Part shown: positions 12,103 through 20,408 of the stretch, piece by piece
Layout: each line of letters opens with the position of its first letter
Position numbering within the stretch: position 1 is the first letter of the stretch
From: Myxacorys californica WJT36-NPBG1
GTDB lineage: Bacteria; Cyanobacteriota; Cyanobacteriia; Leptolyngbyales; Leptolyngbyaceae
Assembly (NCBI GenBank): GCA_019359315.1
Contig: JAHHHO010000014.1
Location: 36,614 to 100,613 of the forward strand
Length of the DNA stretch: 64,000 nt
Direction of reading: 5' to 3'
Program-made: the position numbers and the translations under genes
Notes under the pieces: generated by a model
The model's database searches: none
Told to the model about the DNA's origin: nothing
Seen by the model: the letters and a program-made list of their open reading frames with translations, nothing else

Positions 12103-12327
12103 TTGCCATCTTCACCTGATTACGAGCATTGGAATTACGAAAGAACGGTTGCTAGAGTTGAAGAAATTTTGACAAGAATTGAATCTGGCGAACTAGACCT
12201 TGCGGCTGTTTTTGAAGAGTTTTCTGCGGCAGTTGAATACTTACGCCAATGCGAATCTTTTCTAGCAGAACGGCAGAAGCAAGTCGATTTGCTAATTGAG
12301 ACGTTGACCGACGAAGCTGAGTTTTAG
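12103..12327 (+). CDS. xseB: exodeoxyribonuclease VII small subunit
   Basis: A 74-residue coiled-coil subunit with the family core [34 protein letters not shown]. In this frame the only start is a TTG at 12103. A better start exists upstream: ATG at 12066 reads M-A-K-S, and if one C of the CCC run at 12076-12078 is ignored it continues [12 protein letters not shown] straight into the present frame, giving an ordinary XseB N-terminus. So either a one-base insertion or sequence error disrupts the normal start and TTG is used, or the true gene begins at 12066. Confidence 0.88.
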   Translation: MPSSPDYEHWNYERTVARVEEILTRIESGELDLAAVFEEFSAAVEYLRQCESFLAERQKQVDLLIETLTDEAEF

Positions 12328-12343
12328 TAACCAGATTAATTGC

Positions 12344-12685
12344 CTAAATATTACAGACTTCTTCTGTAATGGCCTCGATTGTTAACTTCAAGTCGGGTAA
12401 GTAATTTTCAATAATGTTCCATACCACCTCGAGGTCAATATCTAGATACTGATGTGTTAGTAGATTTCAGAAATCAGCAATTCGCCTCCAGTTGAGTTCA
12501 GGGTGTGCTGCTTTCCACTCATTAGGTAGGCGCTGAGTTGATTTGCACAATGTTTGCAAATTTCTAATAACGGCATCTTGGGTCTTCAAATTCTTTAGGA
12601 ATCCAGCTTTTCCTTCTATTAAGTAGCTTTCAATTCTTACAATGCAATCGCGAATGTAGATCAGATAAACTCGCTTATCTTTCAT
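12344..12685 (-). pseudogene. hepT: HepT-like toxin with in-frame nonsense codon
   Basis: A DUF86/HepT HEPN-type toxin gene, 113 codons if read through. Residues 1-72 (MKDKRVYLIYIRDCIVRIES ... NWRRIADF) are intact. TGA at 12469-12467 then interrupts the frame, and the same frame continues N-L-L-T-H-Q-Y-L-D-I-D-L-E-V-V-W to a natural stop at 12344. HepT enzymes use an R-x4-6-H-x-Y active site; the TGA sits exactly where the Arg is expected (CGA to TGA would be one transition), and the H-x-Y part is still encoded downstream. The product would therefore be a truncated protein without the active site. The gene overlaps mntA by 4 bp. Confidence 0.85.
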
Positions 12686-12969
12686 AATGGTTTCGCCTCT
12701 TCCAAGACACGATCGCGGATAAAGTAATGCACCGCTCTTGCAGTTACAACATCAACTTTTCGACCTAATAAATCCTCAAGCTCGTGAATTAAGCCTGTCG
12801 GAAACCAAGGACTTAGTTTTTCGCCCAAATCAATTAAGAAATCAACATCACTCTCTGACGTTGCCTCTCCACTAACTACAGAGCCAAACACTCGAACATT
12901 TCTGGCACCATGTTTTGCCGCGATCGCTAATATTTCATCCCGCTTCTCTTGCAGATCCTGAAAGTCCAT
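12682..12969 (-). CDS. mntA: MntA-type nucleotidyltransferase antitoxin
   Basis: A 95-residue minimal nucleotidyltransferase with the GSX10DXD signature (GSVVSGEATSESDVDFLIDL). In the HepT-MntA systems studied, MntA neutralises HepT by AMPylating a tyrosine next to the H-x-Y active site. Here its stop codon overlaps the hepT start by 4 bp, and its own ATG shares one base with the nurA stop (TAATG), so the three genes should be translated as one unit. The NTase motifs look intact although the partner toxin is broken. Confidence 0.9.
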   Translation of the reverse strand: MDFQDLQEKRDEILAIAAKHGARNVRVFGSVVSGEATSESDVDFLIDLGEKLSPWFPTGLIHELEDLLGRKVDVVTARAVHYFIRDRVLEEAKPL

Positions 12970-14177
12970 TACGCAATGCTGCCTCGCTTACGAGTTTCTT
13001 TATAAGACGTTCCTACATTTTTGAGTCCAGCTCGAATCATTTGTTGTTCTAGCAGTGCGAAGAATCGAGCACGATCGCCGCCTCTTACCACCGCTTGATT
13101 ATGCGCTTCTGCCAAGGCTACCGGATAGCCATAACCCTTTTGAACTTGGGCTAACACAAGACTTAATGCTGAATCTAACATCTCGCGATCGCCCGCCACC
13201 CAGCCCGGAACCTCGACCCGCGCAATCTCGCTACCCACATGCACATAGCAGAAATGAATCGCATGATCTCCGTAAAACTCTTGAATTCGTGCCGAACTTT
13301 TCCATAAGGGACTGCGCTGTCCAGGCTGTAACAGTCTTCCCCACAACGCTGTGTCTTTTAAGGGATCAAGCACTTGGCATGGGGCACGGTTAGAAGACGC
13401 TTCGCGACCTGTTTGTCCGGCACAATGAGAGGCGCAATCAGGGGCAAGATAGGCGCAACTCTGAAGCCGCAGGAAATTTAACGCTTCACCACTGCGAGAC
13501 GCACTAATGTATCCAACTAGCGGAACGTCTAGCGATCGCAGCTTATCCCATGCCTCCAAAATCGGCGTCAGGATCTGATCCCGCGCTTCAGTAGGCAATG
13601 GTTCTAGAAACCAGTACAGTAGTGAGCCATCGACGAGCGCGATCGCAGGCGCTAAGCGATCGCGGTCTTCTTCGACTAACGCTTCCGCCAATTCTGCCAG
13701 CACACACGCTTCTTGAGTTGTACGCTTGTATCCCATCCATTCTTCAGTCCTGATGCCCCACTGCCGCGACGCATAGAGATCTTCAGAACGATAAAACGCT
13801 TCGGGCAAGCTATCCAATAGAGGAAATTTGCTTTGACCGTAATGTAGAACAATGCGCCCAATGTTGATTAGATAGCAGTATGCAATTTCGTGATGACTTG
13901 GCGCAATCTGAGAACCATCCGTAGCAATGACTGTGTGAGCCGATGGAGCTAAGTCAACATCGATCCGGCTATTTAGCGATTCAATCGGTTCGGCAGCGGT
14001 GAATATGAAGCGATCGCGCCACGTTTTTTGCATCTCTACTAGTTCAGATTGCCGCTCAGAAGCTTGTGCCATCAGCAGTTCGGCTCGTTCAATTCGTTGA
14101 CGAGTTGCCGTTGCCTCCACCGTTAAGTGCTGGCTAATGCCTTGCATTTGCTGAGCTAGTTTGGTGAGATCCAGCAT
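12969..14177 (-). CDS. NurA-domain nuclease
   Basis: A 402-residue protein of the NurA family. After an N-terminal helical region (1-75) comes the RNase H-like fold with the catalytic-Asp motif VIATDGSQIAPSHHEIAYCY, a central IALVDGSLLYWFLE and C-terminal GYPVALAEAHNQAVV, all typical of NurA. In archaea NurA works with HerA on DNA ends; no HerA gene is in the window. In cyanobacteria such proteins are conserved, but their role is inferred only from the domain. It is first in a minus-strand operon with mntA and hepT. Confidence 0.82.
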   Translation of the reverse strand: MLDLTKLAQQMQGISQHLTVEATATRQRIERAELLMAQASERQSELVEMQKTWRDRFIFTAAEPIESLNSRIDVDLAPSAHTVIATDGSQIAPSHHEIAYCYLINIGRIVLHYGQSKFPLLDSLPEAFYRSEDLYASRQWGIRTEEWMGYKRTTQEACVLAELAEALVEEDRDRLAPAIALVDGSLLYWFLEPLPTEARDQILTPILEAWDKLRSLDVPLVGYISASRSGEALNFLRLQSCAYLAPDCASHCAGQTGREASSNRAPCQVLDPLKDTALWGRLLQPGQRSPLWKSSARIQEFYGDHAIHFCYVHVGSEIARVEVPGWVAGDREMLDSALSLVLAQVQKGYGYPVALAEAHNQAVVRGGDRARFFALLEQQMIRAGLKNVGTSYKETRKRGSIA

Positions 14178-14250
14178 TCGCTTACTACCAGTTCCTTTGC
14201 ACTAGTAGCATAGCGCTTTGCTATTTGTTTAGGAACTAATTACAGCAGGA

Positions 14251-15033
14251 TCATCGCCATACAGAAAAATCCTGACAAAACTGATCCAGCGAAAGGAGAT
14301 GAATTCGATTATCTTTGAATGCTGCTTGTCGTTCTTCAGGAGTGTTATACCCCCAATTCGCAAGAAAAAGCTCTACCGTTTCTAGCTGAGGTTGATGTTG
14401 CACAACTTGCAATGTTTTTAATCGATCTTCAATAAACCAAATCACCGAGTCATCGCCATATTTCTCTTGCAACTCTTGCAAAATTTGATACTTCGAGCGT
14501 TTTGCCTCTTTACCGTAAATTTGAGAATCTGAAAAATTTAATCCTTGCTGTTGCAGTAGCTGTTGGATAAAACGCCCTTCTTTAGTGCTAATAATGACAG
14601 AGTTTGTTGAACGAGCAATGGCTTTTTGAAGTCGCTGAAGTACACCTGGATAAAATCGATGTTCTGCCAACCAGCTATCTAAATCAGATGCGATCCACTG
14701 ATCTCGAATGGTATCTACAATAGCGCTGACTTCCAAAGGTTTCAATTCATGCTCGGCGATGATTTCCGATGCGATCGCGGCCCATCGCTCTAAGATCTCA
14801 TCTTCATTCGTTTTCAATATCAATGCCCGCAGCAAAACTGGCATTTCCCAACCACTTTCGACGACAGGGCGCAATCGGTAAAAGCTTTCATCAAGACCTT
14901 GTGGTGGAGCCGTCTGATCGAGTTGCCAAATCTGGCAGTATGCTCTCCACGCCGTTTGAAAATACTCTTTCAACCCATCACAAATCACACCATCAAAGTC
15001 GAGTGCTAAAAGAGTAGGATTGCTTGCCCGCAT
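14251..15033 (-). CDS. HAD-superfamily hydrolase
   Basis: A 260-residue haloacid-dehalogenase-like hydrolase. Motif I is LLALDFDGVICDG (nucleophile and acid Asp), motif II is VIISTKEGRF (Thr in place of the usual Ser/Thr), a Lys follows in the YGKEAKRSKYQIL segment, and motif IV is VIWFIEDRLKTL. A helical cap lies between motifs I and II. The substrate cannot be read from the sequence. It starts at the ATG at 15033, between nurA and radA on the same strand, about 75 bp before nurA. Confidence 0.82.
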   Translation of the reverse strand: MRASNPTLLALDFDGVICDGLKEYFQTAWRAYCQIWQLDQTAPPQGLDESFYRLRPVVESGWEMPVLLRALILKTNEDEILERWAAIASEIIAEHELKPLEVSAIVDTIRDQWIASDLDSWLAEHRFYPGVLQRLQKAIARSTNSVIISTKEGRFIQQLLQQQGLNFSDSQIYGKEAKRSKYQILQELQEKYGDDSVIWFIEDRLKTLQVVQHQPQLETVELFLANWGYNTPEERQAAFKDNRIHLLSLDQFCQDFSVWR

Positions 15034-15126
15034 AATTTCTCAGAAATCGTTGTCCTCTCACCCTACCGCATTCCCAATCCTTCAATTGGATAATCAATTC
15101 TTAAAGGCTTTCTCTAGATTAAGTAC

Positions 15127-15157
15127 TAGAGGAGCGATCCGAAGAATCGCTCCTCTA
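15127..15157 (-). terminator. long hairpin at the 3' end of radA
   Basis: A 12-bp perfect stem, TAGAGGAGCGAT/ATCGCTCCTCTA, with a 7-nt loop, starts three bases past the radA stop codon. There is no T tract, so it may mark the mRNA 3' end or protect it rather than act as a classic intrinsic terminator. Confidence 0.55.
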
Positions 15158-15159
15158 AT

Positions 15160-16629
15160 TCACTCTTCCAAATTTGGCTCTTCTGGCTCACGGCTACGAC
15201 TACCCGCCAGAGCCGCCGCCATCGCATCTACGACTCGCGACACCTGGACGACCTCTAGCCCAACGTCTTTATAGCTCGATCCCTTCGGAACAATTGCCCG
15301 CGTGAAGCCAAGTTTAGACGCTTCTTTGAGCCGGAGTTCCATCTGAGAAACGGGGCGAACTTGTCCGCCTAGCCCCACTTCACCAATCACAACCGTATGG
15401 GGATCGATGATGCGATCGCGGAAACTTGCCGCTACTGCCACCGCCACTCCCAAATCTGCTGCGGGTTCTCCCACGTTTAAACCGCCGGACGACGCAACAT
15501 AGGCATCAAGTTTAGACAACGGAATGCCAACCCGCTTCTCCAGCACCGCGAGAATTTGTAGCAGACGGTTGTACTCAATTCCAGTTGTTGAGCGGCGGGG
15601 TGAACTATAGCTTGTCGCACTGACAAGCGCTTGCAGTTCGACGACGATCGGGCGGGTTCCTTCACATGCCACAATGGTGGCGGTTCCCGAAGACCCTTCT
15701 TCCCGGTTGCCTAAAAACAGTTCCGATGGATTGGTGACTTCTTCTAAGCCCTGATCCACCATCTCGAAAACGCCGATCTCGTGCGTCGCCCCAAACCGAT
15801 TCTTCACCGATCGCAGCAACCGATGGCTGGCGAAACGATCGCCTTCAAAATACAGAACTGTATCAACGAGGTGTTCGAGGACTTTCGGACCTGCGATCGC
15901 GCCTTCTTTGGTCACGTGTCCCACAATAAACAGCGTAATGTTCTGCTGCTTTGCCACTCGCATCAAAATGGACGTACATTCCCGAACCTGTGACACCGAT
16001 CCCGGCGCTGACGTTAGCGCACTATAGTAAAGCGCTTGAATACTGTCGATAATGGCAACTCTCGGTTTTAGCGACTCCAGTTCTTCCAGAATCGTATCCA
16101 AATCAATTTCCGGCAGAAGGTAAAGATTGGATGGGTCTGCTTCTTGGTCTCCCTTATCTCCCTTAATTCCCAGCCGTTGCGCCCTCAGCTTCACCTGCTG
16201 CCCCGATTCTTCTGCACAAACATAAAGCGTGGGATATCGCGTAGACAACTGATTTGCGGTTTGCAGCAACAGCGTCGATTTGCCAATTCCAGGGTCGCCG
16301 CCAATCAGCACTAGCGACCCTGGAACAATTCCACCCCCTAACACGCGATCGAGTTCGGTATAGCCCGACGCCAACCGAGCTTCAGTGTGATCCGAAATTT
16401 CCGTAAGTTTTAAGGCAGAAACGGCGTGAGCAGGGCTATTCTTAGTCGAAGTACGCCCGTTGCCACCATTGACGCTGCGAACACGAGTTGCCGTAGCAGT
16501 CTGCGCGGCAGGGCGAGCAACCTGTTCTTCTAGCGAATTCCACGTTCCACAGGAGGGACATCGACCAAAATATTGAGACGATTCCGCTCCGCATTCATTA
16601 CAAACAAAGGTCGATCGTACTTTTGGCAT
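15160..16629 (-). CDS. radA: DNA repair protein RadA
   Basis: A 489-residue RadA (Sms), the branch-migration helicase that helps process recombination intermediates. It has an N-terminal zinc finger (CNECGAESSQYFGRCPSCGTW), Walker A GGDPGIGKST, the RadA-specific KNRFG motif (VKNRFGATHEIGVFEM) and a C-terminal Lon-like domain (SGGLNVGEPAADLGVAVAV ... GEVGLGGQVRPV). The start is the ATG at 16629 (MPKVRSTFVC); a TTG two codons upstream is less likely. It is divergent from rpaB. Confidence 0.96.
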   Translation of the reverse strand: MPKVRSTFVCNECGAESSQYFGRCPSCGTWNSLEEQVARPAAQTATATRVRSVNGGNGRTSTKNSPAHAVSALKLTEISDHTEARLASGYTELDRVLGGGIVPGSLVLIGGDPGIGKSTLLLQTANQLSTRYPTLYVCAEESGQQVKLRAQRLGIKGDKGDQEADPSNLYLLPEIDLDTILEELESLKPRVAIIDSIQALYYSALTSAPGSVSQVRECTSILMRVAKQQNITLFIVGHVTKEGAIAGPKVLEHLVDTVLYFEGDRFASHRLLRSVKNRFGATHEIGVFEMVDQGLEEVTNPSELFLGNREEGSSGTATIVACEGTRPIVVELQALVSATSYSSPRRSTTGIEYNRLLQILAVLEKRVGIPLSKLDAYVASSGGLNVGEPAADLGVAVAVAASFRDRIIDPHTVVIGEVGLGGQVRPVSQMELRLKEASKLGFTRAIVPKGSSYKDVGLEVVQVSRVVDAMAAALAGSRSREPEEPNLEE

Positions 16630-16793
16630 TTGCAAAAATTAATATTAGGTTGCTCTGCAAATCAGGTAAACATTAAGAAACTCTGAAGCTCAGCCAGAAT
16701 AAGGTTTTTACGCCCTCAAAATGAAGAAACGAGTTACTATCTTTAATGATAAAGTACAAAAATTAAGGTTTATAGATTTGACTTCAAGGAGCG

Positions 16794-17534
16794 TTGCAAA
16801 ACTTGGAAACTCATAAAGAAAAGATCTTGGTGGTCGATGACGAGGCAAGTATTCGCCGCATTCTCGAAACTCGCCTTTCTATGATTGGATACGATGTCGT
16901 AACGGCAGCAGATGGTGAGGAAGCCCTTGATACGTTTCGTAATGCCGATCCCGATCTAGTCGTTCTCGATGTGATGATGCCAAAGCTCGATGGCTATGGC
17001 GTTTGTCAAGAACTCCGCAAAGAGTCGGATGTGCCGATCATTATGCTGACGGCATTGGGAGATGTTGCCGATCGCATCACGGGGCTAGAACTTGGCGCAG
17101 ATGATTACGTGGTCAAACCGTTTTCTCCAAAAGAACTCGAAGCGCGAATCCGCTCGGTTTTGCGCCGGGTGGATAAGACAGGGGTTACGGGTATTCCTAG
17201 CTCTGGTGTGATTCACATCAACAGCATTCGGATTGATACCAACAAGCGCCAAGTCTACAAAGGGGATGAACGAATTCGTCTGACAGGTATGGAATTCAGC
17301 TTGCTAGAACTCCTCGTCAGCCGGTCTGGAGAACCCTTCTCTCGGTCAGAGATTCTGCAAGAGGTTTGGGGTTACACCCCTGAGCGACACGTCGATACTC
17401 GTGTAGTAGACGTTCACATTTCTCGTTTGCGTGCCAAGCTTGAAGATGATCCTAGCAACCCAGAACTAATTTTGACAGCTAGAGGAACGGGTTATCTATT
17501 CCAAAGAATTTTGGAGCCTGGGGAGATCGAATAA
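16794..17534 (+). CDS. rpaB: OmpR-type response regulator RpaB
   Basis: A 246-residue response regulator. Its receiver domain (about 10-125) has the acidic pocket DDE, the phosphoacceptor in LVVLDVMMPKLDGYGVC, and TALG and KPF switch residues; a winged-helix domain follows (about 145-240, with RLTGMEFSLLELLVSRSGEP and VDTRVVDVHISRLRAKLEDD). The sequence is the near-invariant cyanobacterial/plastid ycf27 type, known as RpaB, partner of the NblS (Hik33) kinase and repressor of high-light genes through HLR1 sites. The start is TTG, with AAGGAG about 5 nt upstream. I did not see a clean HLR1 pair next to psaL in this window. Confidence 0.93.
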   Translation: MQNLETHKEKILVVDDEASIRRILETRLSMIGYDVVTAADGEEALDTFRNADPDLVVLDVMMPKLDGYGVCQELRKESDVPIIMLTALGDVADRITGLELGADDYVVKPFSPKELEARIRSVLRRVDKTGVTGIPSSGVIHINSIRIDTNKRQVYKGDERIRLTGMEFSLLELLVSRSGEPFSRSEILQEVWGYTPERHVDTRVVDVHISRLRAKLEDDPSNPELILTARGTGYLFQRILEPGEIE

Positions 17535-17574
17535 GGTTGCTGCCAGCTTTGGCGCTCCATGCTTGACTTGAAAT

Positions 17575-17865
17575 CTATAGCTGTTCAGAGCTTGTAACCG
17601 TAATTTGTCTAGGCAAGTAATCGGTTCCAAGCTTTTTTGCACAGAAGCCTATCGAGATGGTTTGGTTAGGCTGCACATTGCGCCCCCACGCTGGAGGCGC
17701 GACCGTGTAGTGTGAATTTTGTTTCTCATACCAAATTGCACTGACCAAATTACACTGAGAAGATGGCAGACAACGTTGAAGAACTTGCAAAAAGTGCTGC
17801 CGATTGTAAATTACTTGCTCAAACGCGATGGCCAACGAGGCGATCCGAGCGATCGCGATTAGCAA
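17575..17865 (-). CDS. small ORF with CBM2-like C-terminus, possibly a remnant
   Basis: A 96-codon frame. From residue 38 it reads CNLVSAIWYEKQNSHYTVAP, then a W-G-R-N-V-Q-P-N-Q-T-I-S-I-G-F-C segment, which resembles the last strands of a type 2 carbohydrate-binding module (W, N, PG/PN, GF and a closing Cys). The first strands of that fold are missing, and the first 37 residues (MLIAIARIASLAIAFEQVIY) are not CBM-like. It lies just downstream of a strong hairpin, with little room for its own promoter. It is probably a decayed fragment; a small real gene cannot be excluded. Confidence 0.3.
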   Translation of the reverse strand: MLIAIARIASLAIAFEQVIYNRQHFLQVLQRCLPSSQCNLVSAIWYEKQNSHYTVAPPAWGRNVQPNQTISIGFCAKKLGTDYLPRQITVTSSEQL

Positions 17866-17895
17866 CGATGAGATTAGACCTGATAAAACAGAAGA

Positions 17896-17922
17896 AAGGG
17901 TAGTGACTGCACTACCCTTTTT
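17896..17922. terminator. strong intrinsic terminator hairpin
   Basis: A 10-bp perfect stem, AAGGGTAGTG/CACTACCCTT, with a 4-nt loop and a T5 run on the plus side and an A/T-rich flank on the minus side. It lies 10 bp past the stop of the minus-strand gene ending at 17932. Confidence 0.8.
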
Positions 17923-17931
17923 AAGATTGAA

Positions 17932-18540
17932 TTACTTTTTTTCAGCACTCTCAATGTCGATTGCATAACGAGCGATCGCTAGGGTAATTCGTGCCTTCTC
18001 GGTTTCAGAAAGGTCTTCCCACGCCGCCGAACGCATATTGTTTGCTGGATCCTCGCCTCGCATTGAGTAAGCAAAAGGACGCGCCAGAACTTGCAAATCA
18101 TCTTCTGCCCACCCAGGCAGCACGTCCTGCACACACTGCACTAACTGATCGGCGAGCGCGATGGAGGTCTGCGCCACTTGCTGAGCTTGCTGTGCGATGG
18201 CATTTAATAAATCCTGAGGAACATTGGCAAACTTGTGTGATAGCGAAGTTTGCAGAGTTGTTACCGAGAACAACTGATCGATATGGTTGAACAGAGACTG
18301 CGATCGCTCGGCGACGTCTTGATCCGATAGCTCCAAAGTAAGCGCTTGCTCTAAATCATTGAAGAATGATTCTGACGCTGGATCGGCAGGATTCCAGGGA
18401 TAAGGAAGTTTGCTCTTTGGCTGATCTAGTACCTCAAACTCATCTCCGTTCCACGTCACGCCTTCTGCTTTGAGCAGCGCATCGAGAAGATCTTGCTCCA
18501 CATTAATTGAGCGATTAGAACGACTTGCTTCCTTACTCAT
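17932..18540 (-). CDS. conserved hypothetical, downstream of CHAT-FHA gene
   Basis: A 202-residue soluble, mostly helical and acidic protein (MSKEASRSNRSINVEQDLLDA ... ARYAIDIESAEKK). I recognise no catalytic motif, signal peptide or membrane segment. Well-conserved-looking features are the aromatic/proline stretch LPYPWNPADPASESFF and the W-rich end (PGWAEDDLQVLARPFAYSMR, AAWEDLSETEKARI). It is on the same strand as the CHAT-FHA and PP2C genes, 140 bp after the former, and may belong to the same transcription unit. Confidence 0.65.
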   Translation of the reverse strand: MSKEASRSNRSINVEQDLLDALLKAEGVTWNGDEFEVLDQPKSKLPYPWNPADPASESFFNDLEQALTLELSDQDVAERSQSLFNHIDQLFSVTTLQTSLSHKFANVPQDLLNAIAQQAQQVAQTSIALADQLVQCVQDVLPGWAEDDLQVLARPFAYSMRGEDPANNMRSAAWEDLSETEKARITLAIARYAIDIESAEKK

Positions 18541-18679
18541 AGCTGATGAATCCCGCGTCCACGAATTAAATTAGGTTTGCTTTCTAGAGCTACAGACTGC
18601 CCAACCTCGATTCCGTAACTGATCCTACAATTTCCGTTAAATCACGCAATGATGGGACAGTTTCTGCAACGTCCTCCTC

Positions 18680-20311
18680 TCAGATCGCCTCTGACAGCAT
18701 AACTGAAAATTCTAAGACAGAATTCTGAGAACCCCCGAATTTTAGTTGCGCTCCGGGCTGCAACGACACCTCCTGATGGTGGACTTTCTGCCAGTCGCCG
18801 GCAACCGTGACCCACGTTCCGTACCGAGAAAAATCTCGCAGAAAATAGGTAGGTTGATGAGCGCCTTCTGCCACGCTGCGATAGAAAATTTCTGCATGTT
18901 TGCGCGAGACGCCTGGTTCGCTTGAAAGAACAACGTCGTTTTCAGCACTCATGCCGACTCGCATCAAGCCACCTCGAATCTGCCATACTCTGGAAGTTTC
19001 CAGCGATCGCAGGGCGGCGATCGGCGTGGGTTGCCCAAGCTGACTAGGAGTGCGCGGAATTTGAGTTAAGCTTTCATCCGATGGCTTGATCAATTCCCCG
19101 TCAAACTCAGGGTGCATGTAGAGGACAGGCAATGTCCAGGCTTGATGATTAAACCGAAACAAGGTCAGTAAATGTTGCCGCGCCACGGCGACTGCTTGAT
19201 CGATCGGCATTCGCTGAGCCAAGGCTTGAGCGAGAACTTCGATAAAGCTCAACGCTTCTTCATCCGTAATCGAATCGCGCATCGCTAAAACAGCCGGAAC
19301 CCCGTGATGCAGCAACACTTCTGCCAAACTACTCCGAGGAATCACCTGATAGCCTTGCTGATCGGGTTGTGCGCCCCAACAGGCATTAAACACGGCTAAT
19401 TTGACTTGACAGCGCGTGAGGACCTGCGCTAGTTCCGTTCCATTCATCGGCATGTCAGGACGCAAGAACAGCATCCCGCCATCTGGTGCGGGGACTCCGT
19501 GCCCTGCATAAAACAGGACGTTGTACCGCTTGGCTTCTAATACTTCAATCAATTCTGCGGGCGTCGGTTGTAATAGGGTATCGACCCGACAGGGTGCCAT
19601 CCGCCGTCCATCCCCACCCTTTGGATTTAAGATCCGAGTCAGCGCGATCGCTTCTTGCTCTAGCCGCAACCGGTTTAGATCAGCCTTCTGAATTCCTTCT
19701 AGCGCACTAGAATTAGGCTGCGCTCCCGGAGCCGCGTCTTGGCCCAACACCAGCAGAATATTCAAGCTTTGCTCAGAGCGCAAGGCAGGCAGCGCATCTA
19801 CGTCACTGGTCGTGCGACTGAAGAGAAGCTGCTGGCTCAGGGACACCGCTTGCTTGCCCGCATCGCTCTGCATAATCTCCCACGGAATTTCAATCAAGGC
19901 GGGATCGCGGACATCGATCCGGATTCGCAGGGGTTTACCTTGCCCAATCGCGATTCCCTGGCTTTGATCGAGGCTACTCTGAATCGGCCCATCAAATAGC
20001 CAATGCCATAGCCCAACTCCTAGCGTCTGCATCAACCGCCCGCCCCGAGAAACGGGCTGTCCTAGAGGGGATTCAATTAGAACGGGGGGACGGGCTTGCG
20101 ACACGTGAGGCACATCCGGCAAGCCCCGCGCCGAAAATAGCTCTTGCCATGCCCACCAAAGCTGTGCCAGTTCATCTGACCAGATCGAGTCGTGCAGCAC
20201 ATATCCTGCTCGATAGGGCGCTTGGATAACATGAATGGCAAAGTGCGGCGCTTGGGTTGCCCGCAATCGTCCGATCGCTAAACTTAAGCAGGGAATGTCC
20301 AACACAGCCAT
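18680..20311 (-). CDS. CHAT caspase-like domain fused to FHA domain
   Basis: A 543-residue protein. The N-terminal 150 residues are a cyanobacterial CHAT-associated region (IEIPWEIMQSDAGKQAVSLS). The CHAT peptidase-like domain follows (about 180-410) with both catalytic positions: His in VLFYAGHGVP and Cys in LAVFNACWGAQP. An FHA domain (about 445-530) has the phosphothreonine-binding core MRVGMSAENDVV ... GVSRKHAEIFYR. CHAT proteins are caspase-clan; here both dyad residues are kept, so it could be an active protease, which is an inference. The gene directly follows the PP2C phosphatase gene on the same strand (77 bp). Start is the ATG at 20311; a TTG at 20332 is the alternative. Confidence 0.88.
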   Translation of the reverse strand: MAVLDIPCLSLAIGRLRATQAPHFAIHVIQAPYRAGYVLHDSIWSDELAQLWWAWQELFSARGLPDVPHVSQARPPVLIESPLGQPVSRGGRLMQTLGVGLWHWLFDGPIQSSLDQSQGIAIGQGKPLRIRIDVRDPALIEIPWEIMQSDAGKQAVSLSQQLLFSRTTSDVDALPALRSEQSLNILLVLGQDAAPGAQPNSSALEGIQKADLNRLRLEQEAIALTRILNPKGGDGRRMAPCRVDTLLQPTPAELIEVLEAKRYNVLFYAGHGVPAPDGGMLFLRPDMPMNGTELAQVLTRCQVKLAVFNACWGAQPDQQGYQVIPRSSLAEVLLHHGVPAVLAMRDSITDEEALSFIEVLAQALAQRMPIDQAVAVARQHLLTLFRFNHQAWTLPVLYMHPEFDGELIKPSDESLTQIPRTPSQLGQPTPIAALRSLETSRVWQIRGGLMRVGMSAENDVVLSSEPGVSRKHAEIFYRSVAEGAHQPTYFLRDFSRYGTWVTVAGDWQKVHHQEVSLQPGAQLKFGGSQNSVLEFSVMLSEAI

Positions 20312-20408
20312 TAATTCACTACAAATACTCAAACATGATGCTTCCCAAACTCAATCTTAAAGGCTAGACCTGTTAGAAACGAACTCTTCGTTCGGTTTCT
20401 GTCATTCG

